Positions 37,371 to 45,342 of a stretch of DNA of 64,000 nt are shown here, piece after piece. Both the position numbers and the translations under genes were made by a program. Under the pieces are notes generated by a model. That model ran no database searches and was not told where the DNA came from. It was given only the letters and a program-made list of their open reading frames with translations. Source of the stretch: Filobacillus milosensis (lineage in GTDB: Bacteria; Bacillota; Bacilli; Bacillales; Alkalibacillaceae); NCBI RefSeq assembly GCF_004402015.1, contig NZ_SOPW01000003.1, positions 186,001 through 250,000 of the forward strand. Direction: 5' to 3'. Numbering within the stretch: the first letter of the stretch is position 1; each line of letters opens with the position of its first letter.

Positions 37371-37910
37371 ATTAATACTTTAATCATCTTAGCACACCCA
37401 GACATTGAACAATCTTCAATCAATGCTAGCCTAAAGGCCGCCGTAATCGGTGAAAAAATCACTTTACATGAACTATATAAAGAATATCCAGATTGGAATA
37501 TAAATGTAAAACGTGAACAACTGTTGTTATTAGAACACGATCGAATCATTTTTCAGTTCCCGAATTATTGGTATAGTTATCCACCTTTACTCAAAAAATG
37601 GTTCGATGACGTGTTAGAAAGGGGATGGGCTTTTCGGGGACAGCACGCATTAGAAGGTAAAGAGTTTGGAGTTGCCATTAGTTCCGGTTTCACAAATGAA
37701 GATTATCGGTTTGATGGTTTACACCGCCACAACCTTGAGCAAATCTTAGCTCCATTTTATGCGACTTGTAATTTTATTCGTGGAAAAACAATCCCGGCTT
37801 TCAAATCCTTTGAAGGGGAACTAGTGACTGAAGAAGATTATGAAAATATAAAAATCCTTTATAAACAATACTTAAATCAGGAATTTCCTTATCACAGAAA
37901 AGTATATTAA
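37371..37910 (+). CDS. Flavodoxin-fold NAD(P)H oxidoreductase (KefF/YwrO-like), apparent ATT start
   Basis: A quinone/nitro-reductase-type flavoprotein of 179 residues. The first strand and phosphate loop (NTLIILAHPDIEQSSINASL) and the family motif FQFPNYWYSYPPLLKKWFDDV are clear, then ERGWAF. The frame is closed by a stop at 37356, and no ATG, GTG or TTG exists before the conserved N-terminus. The only plausible initiator is ATT 37371, 7 bases after the strong ribosome site AGGAGGG. A TTG at 37524 would remove the flavin-binding start. Confidence 0.85.
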   Translation: MNTLIILAHPDIEQSSINASLKAAVIGEKITLHELYKEYPDWNINVKREQLLLLEHDRIIFQFPNYWYSYPPLLKKWFDDVLERGWAFRGQHALEGKEFGVAISSGFTNEDYRFDGLHRHNLEQILAPFYATCNFIRGKTIPAFKSFEGELVTEEDYENIKILYKQYLNQEFPYHRKVY

Positions 37911-37929
37911 CGATATTTTTATTATGTAA

Positions 37930-37966
37930 ACTAAAGTGTTAGCGTGCGTTGCTAACACTTTTTATT
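37930..37966 (+). terminator. Terminator after the KefF-like gene
   Basis: AAAGTGTTAGC pairs with GCTAACACTTT, then TTATTTT. Confidence 0.92.
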
Positions 37967-37968
37967 TT

Positions 37969-38880
37969 CTAAAATTCTTTCCATTTAACTTTTTTAGCTT
38001 CTTTATATCGTTTCTCAACCTCATCCCAATTAACAATATTCCACCATTGATCAACATACTTACCACGATTATTTTCATATTGAAGGTAATAGGCGTGTTC
38101 CCAAACATCTAATACTAGTAACGGAATAACATCCCATTGGGTTAGGTTTTGATGTTTCTCTGCCTGTAAGATTTCTAATCGGTGGGAGCGAGGAGAATAA
38201 ACTAGAATTGCCCAACCCACACTTTCTACATTTTTAGCCGCTTCAGAAAAATGCTTTTTAAATTTGTCAAAACTTCCAAAAGATTGATTAATTGCTTTAA
38301 GTAAGTCGCCTTTAGGTTTTCCGCCTCCATCAGGATCCATGATATACCAAAAAATGGTGTGCAAATAATGACCAGCACCATGAAATGCCGCTTCACGTTC
38401 CCAATGTTTAATAAGATCATAATCATTCTTTTTACGTGCTTTTTCCATTTCTCTTTCAGCTTTATTCAAACCATTTACGTAACCCCTATGATGTTTGTCG
38501 TGGTGTAAGCGCATAATTTTTTCATCGATATATGGCTCTAATGCATCATACGCATAGGGAAGAGGAGGGAGTGTATGTTCACCGATACCAACTACTCTTT
38601 GAGTATTTTCATTTTTTTCATCTTGTTTATTAAAAAGTCGTTGCCATTTTATTACTAGTTCTTCGGCGTCCCTTTTTAATTCGCGTGCTTGATCATGAGT
38701 TAACTGATCTCTGGAATCTCGAAAATGATGTATACGTTGTTCTAGTTCATTTATTTGTTGATTAATATCATTATGTTCATCATTAGATAAATCAAGAGAA
38801 GAAAACTTTTCTTTTGATTTAAACCTTTCTGTCCACTCATACATGTCGTTTAAAAATTGAGTGAATGAAGTTTTTGACAT
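37969..38880 (-). CDS. sodF: Fe/Mn superoxide dismutase with N-terminal helical extension
   Basis: Dismutates superoxide. It has 303 residues: about 100 residues of charged helical extension, then the SOD domain, with metal-binding His in KIMRLHHDKHHRGYV, the second His in AAFHGAGHYLHTIFW, and the Asp/His pair in LVLDVWEHAYYLQY. The size and extension recall Bacillus SodF. ATG 38880 follows AGGAGG plus seven T; a longer in-frame start at 38907 is rejected. A 12-bp hairpin abuts the ribosome site. Confidence 0.93.
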   Translation of the reverse strand: MSKTSFTQFLNDMYEWTERFKSKEKFSSLDLSNDEHNDINQQINELEQRIHHFRDSRDQLTHDQARELKRDAEELVIKWQRLFNKQDEKNENTQRVVGIGEHTLPPLPYAYDALEPYIDEKIMRLHHDKHHRGYVNGLNKAEREMEKARKKNDYDLIKHWEREAAFHGAGHYLHTIFWYIMDPDGGGKPKGDLLKAINQSFGSFDKFKKHFSEAAKNVESVGWAILVYSPRSHRLEILQAEKHQNLTQWDVIPLLVLDVWEHAYYLQYENNRGKYVDQWWNIVNWDEVEKRYKEAKKVKWKEF

Positions 38881-38887
38881 AAAAAAA

Positions 38888-38930
38888 CCTCCTGTAACAT
38901 TCGTCATTTGTATTGTATGAATGTCACAGG
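38888..38930 (-). promoter_or_regulatory. Hairpin and U-run over the ribosome site of the superoxide dismutase gene
   Basis: On the minus strand CCTGTGACATTC (38930-38919) pairs with GAATGTTACAGG (38902-38891). The 3' arm runs into the AGGAGG ribosome site, and seven T follow. It could be the terminator of the upstream AhpD-like gene, an attenuator, or a translation control hairpin. Confidence 0.6.
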
Positions 38931-38942
38931 AAAGTGGGAATG

Positions 38943-39317
38943 TTAGTGTGTATTATTTGTGTAATGGTGGTATGAATCCATAGTTAGAGTTACCCCTTGT
39001 GCCATGGCAGCACCACCACCAAGAGCAGCACTTACAGCTACAGTTTCCATAATTTCATCTTCTGTTGCCTGATGTTCAGCAGCTCCTTTAGTGTGATAGA
39101 TGATACAATATTCATCTTGTGCATAAATGCTGATAGCCAGTGCCAGAAGTTGTTTAGTTTTTTGATCCAACGCACCCGCTTCAAAACAAGATTCTGTAAA
39201 ATCAAAATAACCTTGTGTCATTTTAGGTAGTTTGTCTTTTAGGTGATTAATCCCTTCTTTGTAATCTAATATTGATTGATCAAAAAAGTTTTCATGATGA
39301 TCTGTATCTTTTTCCAT
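38943..39317 (-). CDS. AhpD-like carboxymuconolactone decarboxylase-family protein
   Basis: A 124-residue all-helical protein of the CMD/AhpD-like family. It has a single Cys in the core helix (YCIIYHTKGAAEH) instead of CxxC, so it is unlikely to be a dithiol peroxidase; similar proteins are of unknown role. Helix TKQLLALAISIYAQDE is typical. ATG 39317 behind GGAGTGAG. It lies directly upstream of the superoxide dismutase gene and is probably cotranscribed or attenuated before it. Confidence 0.85.
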   Translation of the reverse strand: MEKDTDHHENFFDQSILDYKEGINHLKDKLPKMTQGYFDFTESCFEAGALDQKTKQLLALAISIYAQDEYCIIYHTKGAAEHQATEDEIMETVAVSAALGGGAAMAQGVTLTMDSYHHYTNNTH

Positions 39318-39404
39318 AATCTCACTCCGTTTCAAAAATAATAAATACGTTTATAGGATTTATAAATGAGTGAAAACTATGCAAGGTAAAAATTTGTAAC
39401 AAGG

Positions 39405-40442
39405 TTAAACGATACGATCGCGTTGAATCTTTTCATATGTATCTTCATCACATATAATAAGTAATTCAGCATTTTCCGGAATGTTATGATCTGCATATTT
39501 CGCTAACCCTAAATGTTCTCCTTCAGATAATAACGTAGCTCCATAATCCAGCAGTCTATTGTAGGCATCTCGGTAAGTATTCCAAGATGGATGTTTCTTT
39601 ATTGAATAAATATCGTGACCGTAATTTGAAGAAGTTAATTGTCTAAATAATTCACTAGCACCATTATACGTAGCGCTCTTGGCAATTAAATGTGCACTTG
39701 TTTGTAAAGGTGTTACAAATTCATCAACTTTTGAATGCTTGAATGCGGAAATATGCTTCTCATACATAATTTCAGCAATTGTATACACATCAAAATTTTC
39801 TTCTCTGCCTAATCCTTCAATACTGGTGGCGATGAGTAATGTCTGGCCATCCGCTAACGAATAATTGCTAACATCATCAGAAGCAAATATTAACACAGAA
39901 TGACATTGAACAATATTAGCTTGATGAAGTGTATCCGAGAGGGCAGGGTTCCCTTTTACAAAGTGTACACGGTCATGCTTGAATGGTATTTTATCTAATG
40001 AATCATCTATAAGCACAATTTCATTTTCATTCAATTTTAATAGCTCTTCCAAAGTCTCTTTTGAGCGTTTTGTGTAATTAATAATAACGTAGTGATTTGA
40101 TCCTTTAAAAGTCAATTTACCTTCCTCCTTTTTACGTCGATACTCATGAATTCCATCAACAATATAACCAATAACAACACCCATCAATCCAATTCCAACA
40201 ATATAAACAACGAGCATTGCAAATATTTGTCCTGCTAGAGTAACAGGCGAAATATCTCCATAACCCACTGTTGTAACTGTTGTCATGACCCACCACAGTG
40301 AAGTGAAATATGATTCGAAAGTTTCAGGCTCAATTAGCCGGATAAAATATGAAGATAATAAAATAAATAACAGTAACAAAACAGTATAAATGAATTTGTT
40401 ATCAACTTTATGTATTTTACTTCTTAATAGTTTAAAAATCAT
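39405..40442 (-). CDS. Potassium channel with RCK/TrkA-N domain (YugO-like)
   Basis: A K+ channel subunit of 345 residues. Two membrane helices flank the pore loop with selectivity filter TVGYGD (in TTVTTVGYGDISP). A cytosolic RCK (TrkA-N) domain follows (HYVIINYTKRSKETLEELL), lacking a fully classic GxGxxG, and a C-terminal extension. In B. subtilis YugO carries electrical signals in biofilms. Monocistronic, ATG 40442 behind AAGGAGG. Confidence 0.93.
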   Translation of the reverse strand: MIFKLLRSKIHKVDNKFIYTVLLLLFILLSSYFIRLIEPETFESYFTSLWWVMTTVTTVGYGDISPVTLAGQIFAMLVVYIVGIGLMGVVIGYIVDGIHEYRRKKEEGKLTFKGSNHYVIINYTKRSKETLEELLKLNENEIVLIDDSLDKIPFKHDRVHFVKGNPALSDTLHQANIVQCHSVLIFASDDVSNYSLADGQTLLIATSIEGLGREENFDVYTIAEIMYEKHISAFKHSKVDEFVTPLQTSAHLIAKSATYNGASELFRQLTSSNYGHDIYSIKKHPSWNTYRDAYNRLLDYGATLLSEGEHLGLAKYADHNIPENAELLIICDEDTYEKIQRDRIV

Positions 40443-40711
40443 CAGTTACCTCCTTAAATTTAGTCATTTGACTTAATTATACCTTTTCGAATATTCGAAA
40501 TAAAGAACGATAAAAGCATTTGTGTTTAAGATTTTGATGACATTAGAAATAGATTTTACTTAAGGCTGTCGAAAAAGTCTTGACAGCAAATTATTTTGCT
40601 TATTTTTAAAAGATTAACTAAATAAAAATATATTCTTAATAGATTCATATAAAATTTATGACCTACATAAATTATTAATAGATTTTACTATTTTAATAGG
40701 GGGGAACGAAC

Positions 40712-40840
40712 ATGATGAAAAAATTCTTAGAATTATTACGTGAAGAAGATGGACAAAACACTGTTGAATATGGTTTAATCATCGGGCTTGTGTCAGTAGT
40801 AGCTATTACCATAATAATTTCAGTAGGTAGAGGAATTTAA
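40712..40840 (+). CDS. flp: Flp-type (class IVb) pilin, orphan
   Basis: A 42-residue prepilin. The basic leader ends in DG, and cleavage before Q gives QNTVEYGLIIGLVSVVAI, with the key Glu at mature position 5 and Tyr at 6, the Flp signature (G|xxxxEY). One hydrophobic helix follows. The ribosome site GGGGGGAA lies before ATG 40712. No intact tad/cpa assembly gene is in the window; only a decayed tadC-like tail follows. Confidence 0.85.
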   Translation: MMKKFLELLREEDGQNTVEYGLIIGLVSVVAITIIISVGRGI

Positions 40841-40875
40841 GCAACTTTTTAGTCTGTTGAATGATTCCACTAATT

Positions 40876-40991
40876 CTAAAAGCACCAGTTAAAATGTTAT
40901 CTTACCGATAGAATTATGTATTCTTCCATTATTATTTATCGTATTAATTGGACCGAACATTATACAAATTTCGACCACATTATTTAATTAA
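40876..40991 (+). pseudogene. Decayed 3' end of a tadC-like type II/IV secretion F gene
   Basis: Two frames together read like the C-terminus of TadC. First comes ILKAPVKML (one frame), then, after a frameshift near 40900, LCILPLLFIVLIGPNIIQIS ending at stop 40989-40991. TadC proteins typically end in a hydrophobic ILPxLFIVxxGP helix. The stretch is short and the identification is inference. Confidence 0.5.
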
Positions 40992-41077
40992 TCACAAAAT
41001 TCAGCAATGTTAATGAATGATATAGAATATATAGTGATTAAATGTTAATATAAAAATTAAAGAGGGGGAGTTTTAGT

Positions 41078-41284
41078 ATGAGTGATAAACCTATAATTCA
41101 AGTGAGAGATGATGGTTCTATTCTAGTAAAAGGTGATGTGGAATTACTAGATGCTGAAGGTAATAAATTTGAAACGAAACCGGCTTTTTCACTTTGTCGT
41201 TGTGGTGCTTCAACTAATAAACCATTTTGTGATGGATCACACAAAAAAATAGAATTTAACTCTAGAATTAGAGTTAATGAATAG
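41078..41284 (+). CDS. CDGSH iron-sulfur domain protein
   Basis: A 68-residue protein binding a 2Fe-2S cluster through the motif CRCGASTNKPFCDGSH (three Cys and one His). The flanking region KPAFSLCRCG is typical of short bacterial CDGSH proteins. Probable redox or cluster-transfer role. ATG 41078 behind AGAGGGGG. Terminator follows. Confidence 0.93.
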   Translation: MSDKPIIQVRDDGSILVKGDVELLDAEGNKFETKPAFSLCRCGASTNKPFCDGSHKKIEFNSRIRVNE

Positions 41285-41297
41285 TAATGGTAAGTAA

Positions 41298-41325
41298 GGA
41301 GCCCATTTTAGGCTCTTTTCTTTTA
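41298..41325 (+). terminator. Terminator after the CDGSH gene
   Basis: GGAGCC pairs with GGCTC around a T-rich loop, then TTTTCTTTT. The stem is short. Confidence 0.7.
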
Positions 41326-41357
41326 TTGTATTTTACCTAACATATAGGAGAATTGAC

Positions 41358-42224
41358 ATGTATCGTAACCTAGTAACGTTTTCAATATTAATTTTAACTG
41401 TTTTCTTTTTAGCAAGTTTACCATTATCAATAGTTGTTTCTGGTGGTTCTTTACATATCAATTGGGCAGTTGCATTTGAACATATTTCGATGTTTTTCAA
41501 GGGTGTTCTTTCAGGTAAAACTTTTACATACGTTGAAGGTGAAGACCGCATACAAAGCTTCTTTGCAGATATTCCGAGTCATTTTGTTACATCATTTTTA
41601 TATTTGTTAATCGCTTCATTAATCGCTATTTCATTCTCTTTAGTGCTATCCATATGGGTTAGTTTAACACAAAAAGAGTGGATTAAAGATATTATTGGTT
41701 TATTAAGTGTTATTCCGGATTTTATCATGATAATCTTTCTTCAAATTTTTGTAGTTTATATTTATGAAGAATATGGCATCGCACTTTCCAGAGTAGCAAC
41801 CAGGTCATCTACTGAACCAGCTATTTTACTTCCGCTTATGGTGATGGTGTTGATCCCATTAATCTATTTAATAAGAAGCTTATCAGAGAGGTCATTTGAT
41901 ATTATGACCGAAGATTATATTTTAAGCGCCAAATCTAAAGGTATAAAAAAATTACACATTATCATTCATCATGTAATCCGTAATATCTTGCCGTTTTTAA
42001 AAGCAGATCTTCATAAGGTTCTCGCTATAATGATGTCTAATTTATTTATTGTCGAATACTTGTTTAATATAAACGGCTTATCAGCTTTTATATTTAATAG
42101 TTATTCTTATCAATTTAACCTAACCGTTAACACTTTATTTTCTTTAACTATTGTTTATATGCTGCTATATTTTTGCCTAATCATATTTATTAAATTTCTT
42201 GAAAGGGTTTTTGCAAATGACTAA
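41358..42224 (+). CDS. ABC transporter permease, DppB/OppB-like
   Basis: A 288-residue inner-membrane permease of the peptide/nickel importer class with about six helices. The EAA-type ATPase-coupling loop is DYILSAKSKGIKKLHIIIHH. It overlaps the second permease by 8 bases. No substrate-binding protein or ATPase gene is adjacent, so it must share these or be specialised. ATG 41358 behind AGGAGA. Confidence 0.88.
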   Translation: MYRNLVTFSILILTVFFLASLPLSIVVSGGSLHINWAVAFEHISMFFKGVLSGKTFTYVEGEDRIQSFFADIPSHFVTSFLYLLIASLIAISFSLVLSIWVSLTQKEWIKDIIGLLSVIPDFIMIIFLQIFVVYIYEEYGIALSRVATRSSTEPAILLPLMVMVLIPLIYLIRSLSERSFDIMTEDYILSAKSKGIKKLHIIIHHVIRNILPFLKADLHKVLAIMMSNLFIVEYLFNINGLSAFIFNSYSYQFNLTVNTLFSLTIVYMLLYFCLIIFIKFLERVFAND

Positions 42225-43137
42225 TTGGAGACTTTGGGTTGGGTTAAGTTTAACTGCAATTCTAATAATAATAGCAATAATAGGACCGGCTATAGCACCA
42301 TACGATGAGGATTATGTTATGGAAGTCGAGTATTTCTATAATGGGGAGGATGATTACGGTATCATTTCTAATCCTGCACCTCCATCTGCAAAGCATCCTT
42401 TTGGTACAGACAAATGGGGCTATGATATTTTAACACTTTTACTGCATGGTGCTAAATATACTATATTTATTAGTCTTTTAGTTGCTTTTATGAGAGTAGT
42501 AGTAGGCGGAGGACTAGGCATTCTCATGGGTAACTTAAAAAATTCTAAAAATAACAATTTGGGATTTGGTTTTGGTTTATTAGGAAGTATCCCACAGTTC
42601 CTAATACTCTACTTTGTTTTATTTGGAATAACTATAAACTCATCTCTTTCCGTGTTTGAATTAACATTTTTACAGACAGTTTTAATGGTATTAATAGGAG
42701 TACCTGGTGTATTTTCAGCAACCAAAAGTAAAACAATCGAACTTAAAAAGAATCTGTTCATTACTGCTTCGAGAGCGTTAGGGGCTGGACCATGGTGGGT
42801 AACGACCAAACAAATTATTCCACACTTACGAGGTTCGTTATTATCATTATTTATTAAAGAGATTATTCTAACCTTAACTTTAATGGGTCAATTAGGGATT
42901 TTTAAGCTGTTTTTAGGTGGAACTATTTTGAGATTACATGGACCAGCAGTATACCTTTCAAAAACTAATGAGTGGACAGGGTTAATTGGGCAATGGCGTT
43001 CGTTTATTTATAGTTATGAATGGATATTGATGTATCCCTTAGCAGCATTTGTTATTACTATATTTTCTTTTTACCTCTTGTCTAGAGGTATAGAAATTTA
43101 CCAGAGAGATCAATTAAAGAGGTATCCTCATATATAA
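42217..43137 (+). CDS. ABC transporter permease, DppC/OppC-like
   Basis: The partner permease, 306 residues from ATG 42217. The N-terminal helix is followed by PYDEDYVME and an extracytoplasmic segment containing HPFGTDKWGYDILT, the OppC/DppC signature (HPxGTDxxGxD). The EAA loop is ASRALGAGPWWVTTKQIIPH. It overlaps the first permease, so the products form a heterodimer. Confidence 0.88.
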   Translation: MTNWRLWVGLSLTAILIIIAIIGPAIAPYDEDYVMEVEYFYNGEDDYGIISNPAPPSAKHPFGTDKWGYDILTLLLHGAKYTIFISLLVAFMRVVVGGGLGILMGNLKNSKNNNLGFGFGLLGSIPQFLILYFVLFGITINSSLSVFELTFLQTVLMVLIGVPGVFSATKSKTIELKKNLFITASRALGAGPWWVTTKQIIPHLRGSLLSLFIKEIILTLTLMGQLGIFKLFLGGTILRLHGPAVYLSKTNEWTGLIGQWRSFIYSYEWILMYPLAAFVITIFSFYLLSRGIEIYQRDQLKRYPHI

Positions 43138-43235
43138 TATTAATCATTGTTTAAACAAATATAACCTTCCTTTTATGTATGAACGGTGTAGATTGTGAAA
43201 AATTAAACATATCATACCATTGAAAGGAATCAATT

Positions 43236-43601
43236 ATGATAGAGATAAATTGGATGACCTATTTAATGATTATTTTGGCAAGTTATAGATTTACACATCT
43301 AATTGTTTTTGACAAGATCACGGAGTTTATAAGGAAGCCCTTCTTGAGAAAAAAGTCCATAAAAGATTCTTATGGACACACAGAAACAAAAGATGTGCCA
43401 ACATCTAAATTTGGTTATTTATTAAATTGTTATTGGTGTGCAGGAGTGTGGAGTGCCTTATTTATGGCTTTAGGATACTTATATATTCCTGAAATAGCTT
43501 TGCCAATCATTTTTATCTTTTCAATAGCAGGTGCACAAGCTATATTAGAAACCTTTGTAGGGGTCGGTGTAAAATTAGTTGATTACTTAAAGAGAAATTA
43601 A
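43236..43601 (+). CDS. DUF1360 membrane protein
   Basis: A 121-residue protein of the DUF1360 family (B. subtilis YngL type). It has an N-terminal helix with ASYRFTHLIVFDKI, the conserved YLLNCYWCAGVWSA, and two hydrophobic C-terminal segments. Function unknown; relatives are common in spore formers. ATG 43236 behind GAAAGGAA. Confidence 0.82.
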   Translation: MIEINWMTYLMIILASYRFTHLIVFDKITEFIRKPFLRKKSIKDSYGHTETKDVPTSKFGYLLNCYWCAGVWSALFMALGYLYIPEIALPIIFIFSIAGAQAILETFVGVGVKLVDYLKRN

Positions 43602-43618
43602 TGAGTATATGTAAAGTT

Positions 43619-43652
43619 GCAATAGAAGTACTTTTATCAAGTACTTCTATTG
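43619..43652. terminator. Hairpin between the DUF1360 gene and a convergent secreted-protein gene
   Basis: CAATAGAAGTACTT and its exact complement form a 14-bp stem with a 5-nt loop. T-runs are weak. It overlaps the stop of the minus-strand gene. Confidence 0.6.
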
Positions 43653-44075
43653 TTCATCTGGATCAAAGTCTAACTCATTGAGTAGTTGATTAATGTCCTC
43701 ATCAAATAAAAATACTCTAGGCAGATTTTCTTCATCAAATGTTAGTAAATAAGGTGATTTGTCTTCCGGTATTATAATAATAACTGTATCAACTTCAGAT
43801 TGAAGCCATTCATTATCAATTTTTATTTTGGGGTTTAATGGAATCTTAACCATATAACCGCTTTGGGGTACTGGATTAAGCCCTTTATATATACCAGTTA
43901 TGTGATCTACATATTTCTCTATTTCTGTTTGCATTTCAGTTGTTTTGTGAATAATTTTTATAACTTTTTCTGCTTCAATATCAAAAATCTCAACGCTAAA
44001 ATTGTCATCAATTTCTGCAGATATATACGATGGTAAAAGCAGTATAGTTAATAAAACAATACTAAGACATTTCAA
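43647..44075 (-). CDS. Secreted protein of unknown function
   Basis: A 142-residue protein with a signal peptide (MKCLSIVLLTILLLPSYISA, cleavage after SA). The mature part is acidic, with KYVDHITGIYKGLNP and a C-terminus ending in repeated Asp/Glu. No family is recognised. ATG 44075 behind GAGGTGA. It follows the DUF1292 gene by 27 bases on the same strand and is probably cotranscribed. Confidence 0.75.
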   Translation of the reverse strand: MKCLSIVLLTILLLPSYISAEIDDNFSVEIFDIEAEKVIKIIHKTTEMQTEIEKYVDHITGIYKGLNPVPQSGYMVKIPLNPKIKIDNEWLQSEVDTVIIIIPEDKSPYLLTFDEENLPRVFLFDEDINQLLNELDFDPDEQ

Positions 44076-44102
44076 TCAAATCACCTCATGAAATTGACTT
44101 CA

Positions 44103-44363
44103 CTAAAAATCTTCATTATCCCCAGGTGTTGCATCTAACGCTATTTCATATGCTTCAAGGATTGAATCCCGTATTTCAGCATCTTCGATAGGAACTAATA
44201 TTTGTTCGTCACCTTCATAATCGATTCTCATAAGAAATGTGTCATTTACATCTTTTAAAAGAGCATACGATTCTTCTTCCATATCAAACAATGCTTCAAC
44301 AATTAAATCCCGTTCATCTCCAATTTCGTCTCTAATTGTAATAATATCTTTATTGTCATCCAC
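44103..44363 (-). CDS. DUF1292 (YrzB-like) protein
   Basis: An 86-residue acidic protein of the DUF1292 family: DIITIRDEIGDERDLIVEAL, then SYALLKDVNDTFLMRIDYEGDEQ. Function unknown. The likely start is GTG 44363, 7 bases after GGAGGG; an ATG at 44378 lies upstream of that site without its own ribosome site. Confidence 0.82.
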   Translation of the reverse strand: MDDNKDIITIRDEIGDERDLIVEALFDMEEESYALLKDVNDTFLMRIDYEGDEQILVPIEDAEIRDSILEAYEIALDATPGDNEDF

Positions 44364-44429
44364 GATTAAGCCCTCCAATTATAGATTACAATTAGTCTTT
44401 GTCGATCGTGTTCAAATCATTCAAAAACC

Positions 44430-44449
44430 AATCAAACGTTTGTTTGATT
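44430..44449. promoter_or_regulatory. Imperfect copy of the 24-bp palindrome
   Basis: AATCAAAC, then GTTT, then GTTTGATT. It matches the half-sites of the perfect palindrome at 44538-44561 but with a 4-bp insertion at the centre. Confidence 0.5.
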
Positions 44450-44537
44450 TTTTGAGAGTTGATTGTATAAAGTTTAAAAAGTTCACAATTGAAAAAGATT
44501 AATTAAATGCCATAGCCTTAATTAAACAATATAAAGA

Positions 44538-44561
44538 TTTCAATCAAACGTTTGATTGAAA
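44538..44561. promoter_or_regulatory. Perfect 24-bp palindrome, probable repressor operator
   Basis: TTTCAATCAAAC followed by its exact complement, no loop. There is no T-run, and it is not coding. The form (long, gapless, AATCAAACGTTTGATT core) is like a TetR-family operator. The nearest genes are DUF1292 (leftwards) and a 45-residue protein; the binding regulator is not in the window. Confidence 0.6.
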
Positions 44562-44589
44562 ATCATATACGGAGTGAGTATAAAATAAA

Positions 44590-44620
44590 AAGACCACCGA
44601 AAACCTTCTCGGCAGTCTTA
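44590..44620 (-). terminator. Terminator of the small acidic gene
   Basis: On the minus strand AAGAC-TG-CCGA pairs with TCGG-TG-GTCTT around a loop, followed by TTTTTATTTT. Confidence 0.78.
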
Positions 44621-44653
44621 ACGTAGCAGAATAACTACTGGCTTATTAATATT

Positions 44654-44791
44654 TTATTCATCATCATTTTCTTCGGCCATATCTTGAACGGGACGACGTC
44701 CAAATAATAGGTCAGACCACGGATCTCTTTTTTCCTCATGAGACTCAGTCATCATCTCTTCTTCATTCATTTGATTGTTTTTTTCCTCCAT
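44654..44791 (-). CDS. Small acidic protein, 45 residues
   Basis: A very acidic product with a conserved-looking centre KRDPWSDLLFGRRPVQ. Strong ribosome site GAGGAGGG before ATG 44791 and a good terminator. Short proteins with a DPWSDxxFGRR motif occur in Bacillaceae, but no role is known. Confidence 0.75.
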   Translation of the reverse strand: MEEKNNQMNEEEMMTESHEEKRDPWSDLLFGRRPVQDMAEENDDE

Positions 44792-45013
44792 TAATAACCC
44801 TCCTCAAAAAATGGTTTATCGTAACTAATTTTTTAGTTAGATAATTGTACTCTTACTGTCTAATATATATTTATAATCCTATTCAGTGTGGTTGTTTATA
44901 CTAGAAAACTAGTATTTTGTCTAAATAATTTATATAAATGACCAAAAGTGAGTTATTTTTTTGAATTTGCACTATTAAATTTTTGGAAACTGTGTCATAA
45001 TATTTAAAAATTA

Positions 45014-45306
45014 TGGAAAAAGCGTTGAAGAGAAGAGTAAATCAATTTGATGTTCAAACAGAGAGCTTCGGGTGGTGAGAAGAAGTTGAAGATCGTTGAT
45101 TGAAAATGGCCTCTGAGCTTCAAAGTTGAGTTAGATAACTAATTAGACTTTGACGAGATTTGACACTCGTTATCAATGTCAGAGTATAAGAACAACTTGT
45201 TCCGTACTTAATGAGGCTAATAATGTGAGTTATTAGTGAAATAAGGTGGTAACACGAGTGTATCTCGTCCTTAGACAATTCATTGTCTTTGGGCGAGTTT
45301 TTTTAT
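45014..45306 (+). promoter_or_regulatory. T-box leader (Met specifier)
   Basis: tRNA-sensing riboswitch in front of the MetRS gene. Stem I has the AGAGTA bulge (about 45033-45038), the GGTGGTGAGA apical region, and the specifier codon ATG (45106-45108) in TGAAAATGGCC. The T-box sequence AAGGTGGTAACACG is at 45243-45256. The terminator stem CTCGTCC/GGGCGAG (45264-45297) is followed by seven T. Uncharged tRNA-Met should favour the antiterminator. Confidence 0.93.
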
Positions 45307-45342
45307 TCCATAAATTTTATAAAAATATAGGGAGGAATGCAA

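Noticed and set aside
37524-37910. Start of the KefF-like gene at TTG 37524
   Set aside because: It would delete the flavin phosphate-binding N-terminus that is clearly encoded upstream, and it has no ribosome site.
38943-39317. Selenoprotein or dithiol AhpD at this second AhpD-like gene
   Set aside because: It has a single Cys (YCIIYH) and no in-frame UGA.
43619-43652. Attachment site or small RNA
   Set aside because: The perfect 14-bp hairpin lies between convergent genes and is best explained as a shared terminator.
44400-44502. Minus-strand frame ending QTFDWFLNDLNTIDKD and the plus-strand frame across the same area
   Set aside because: No start codon or ribosome site; it spans the palindromic operator copy. 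Likely chance.
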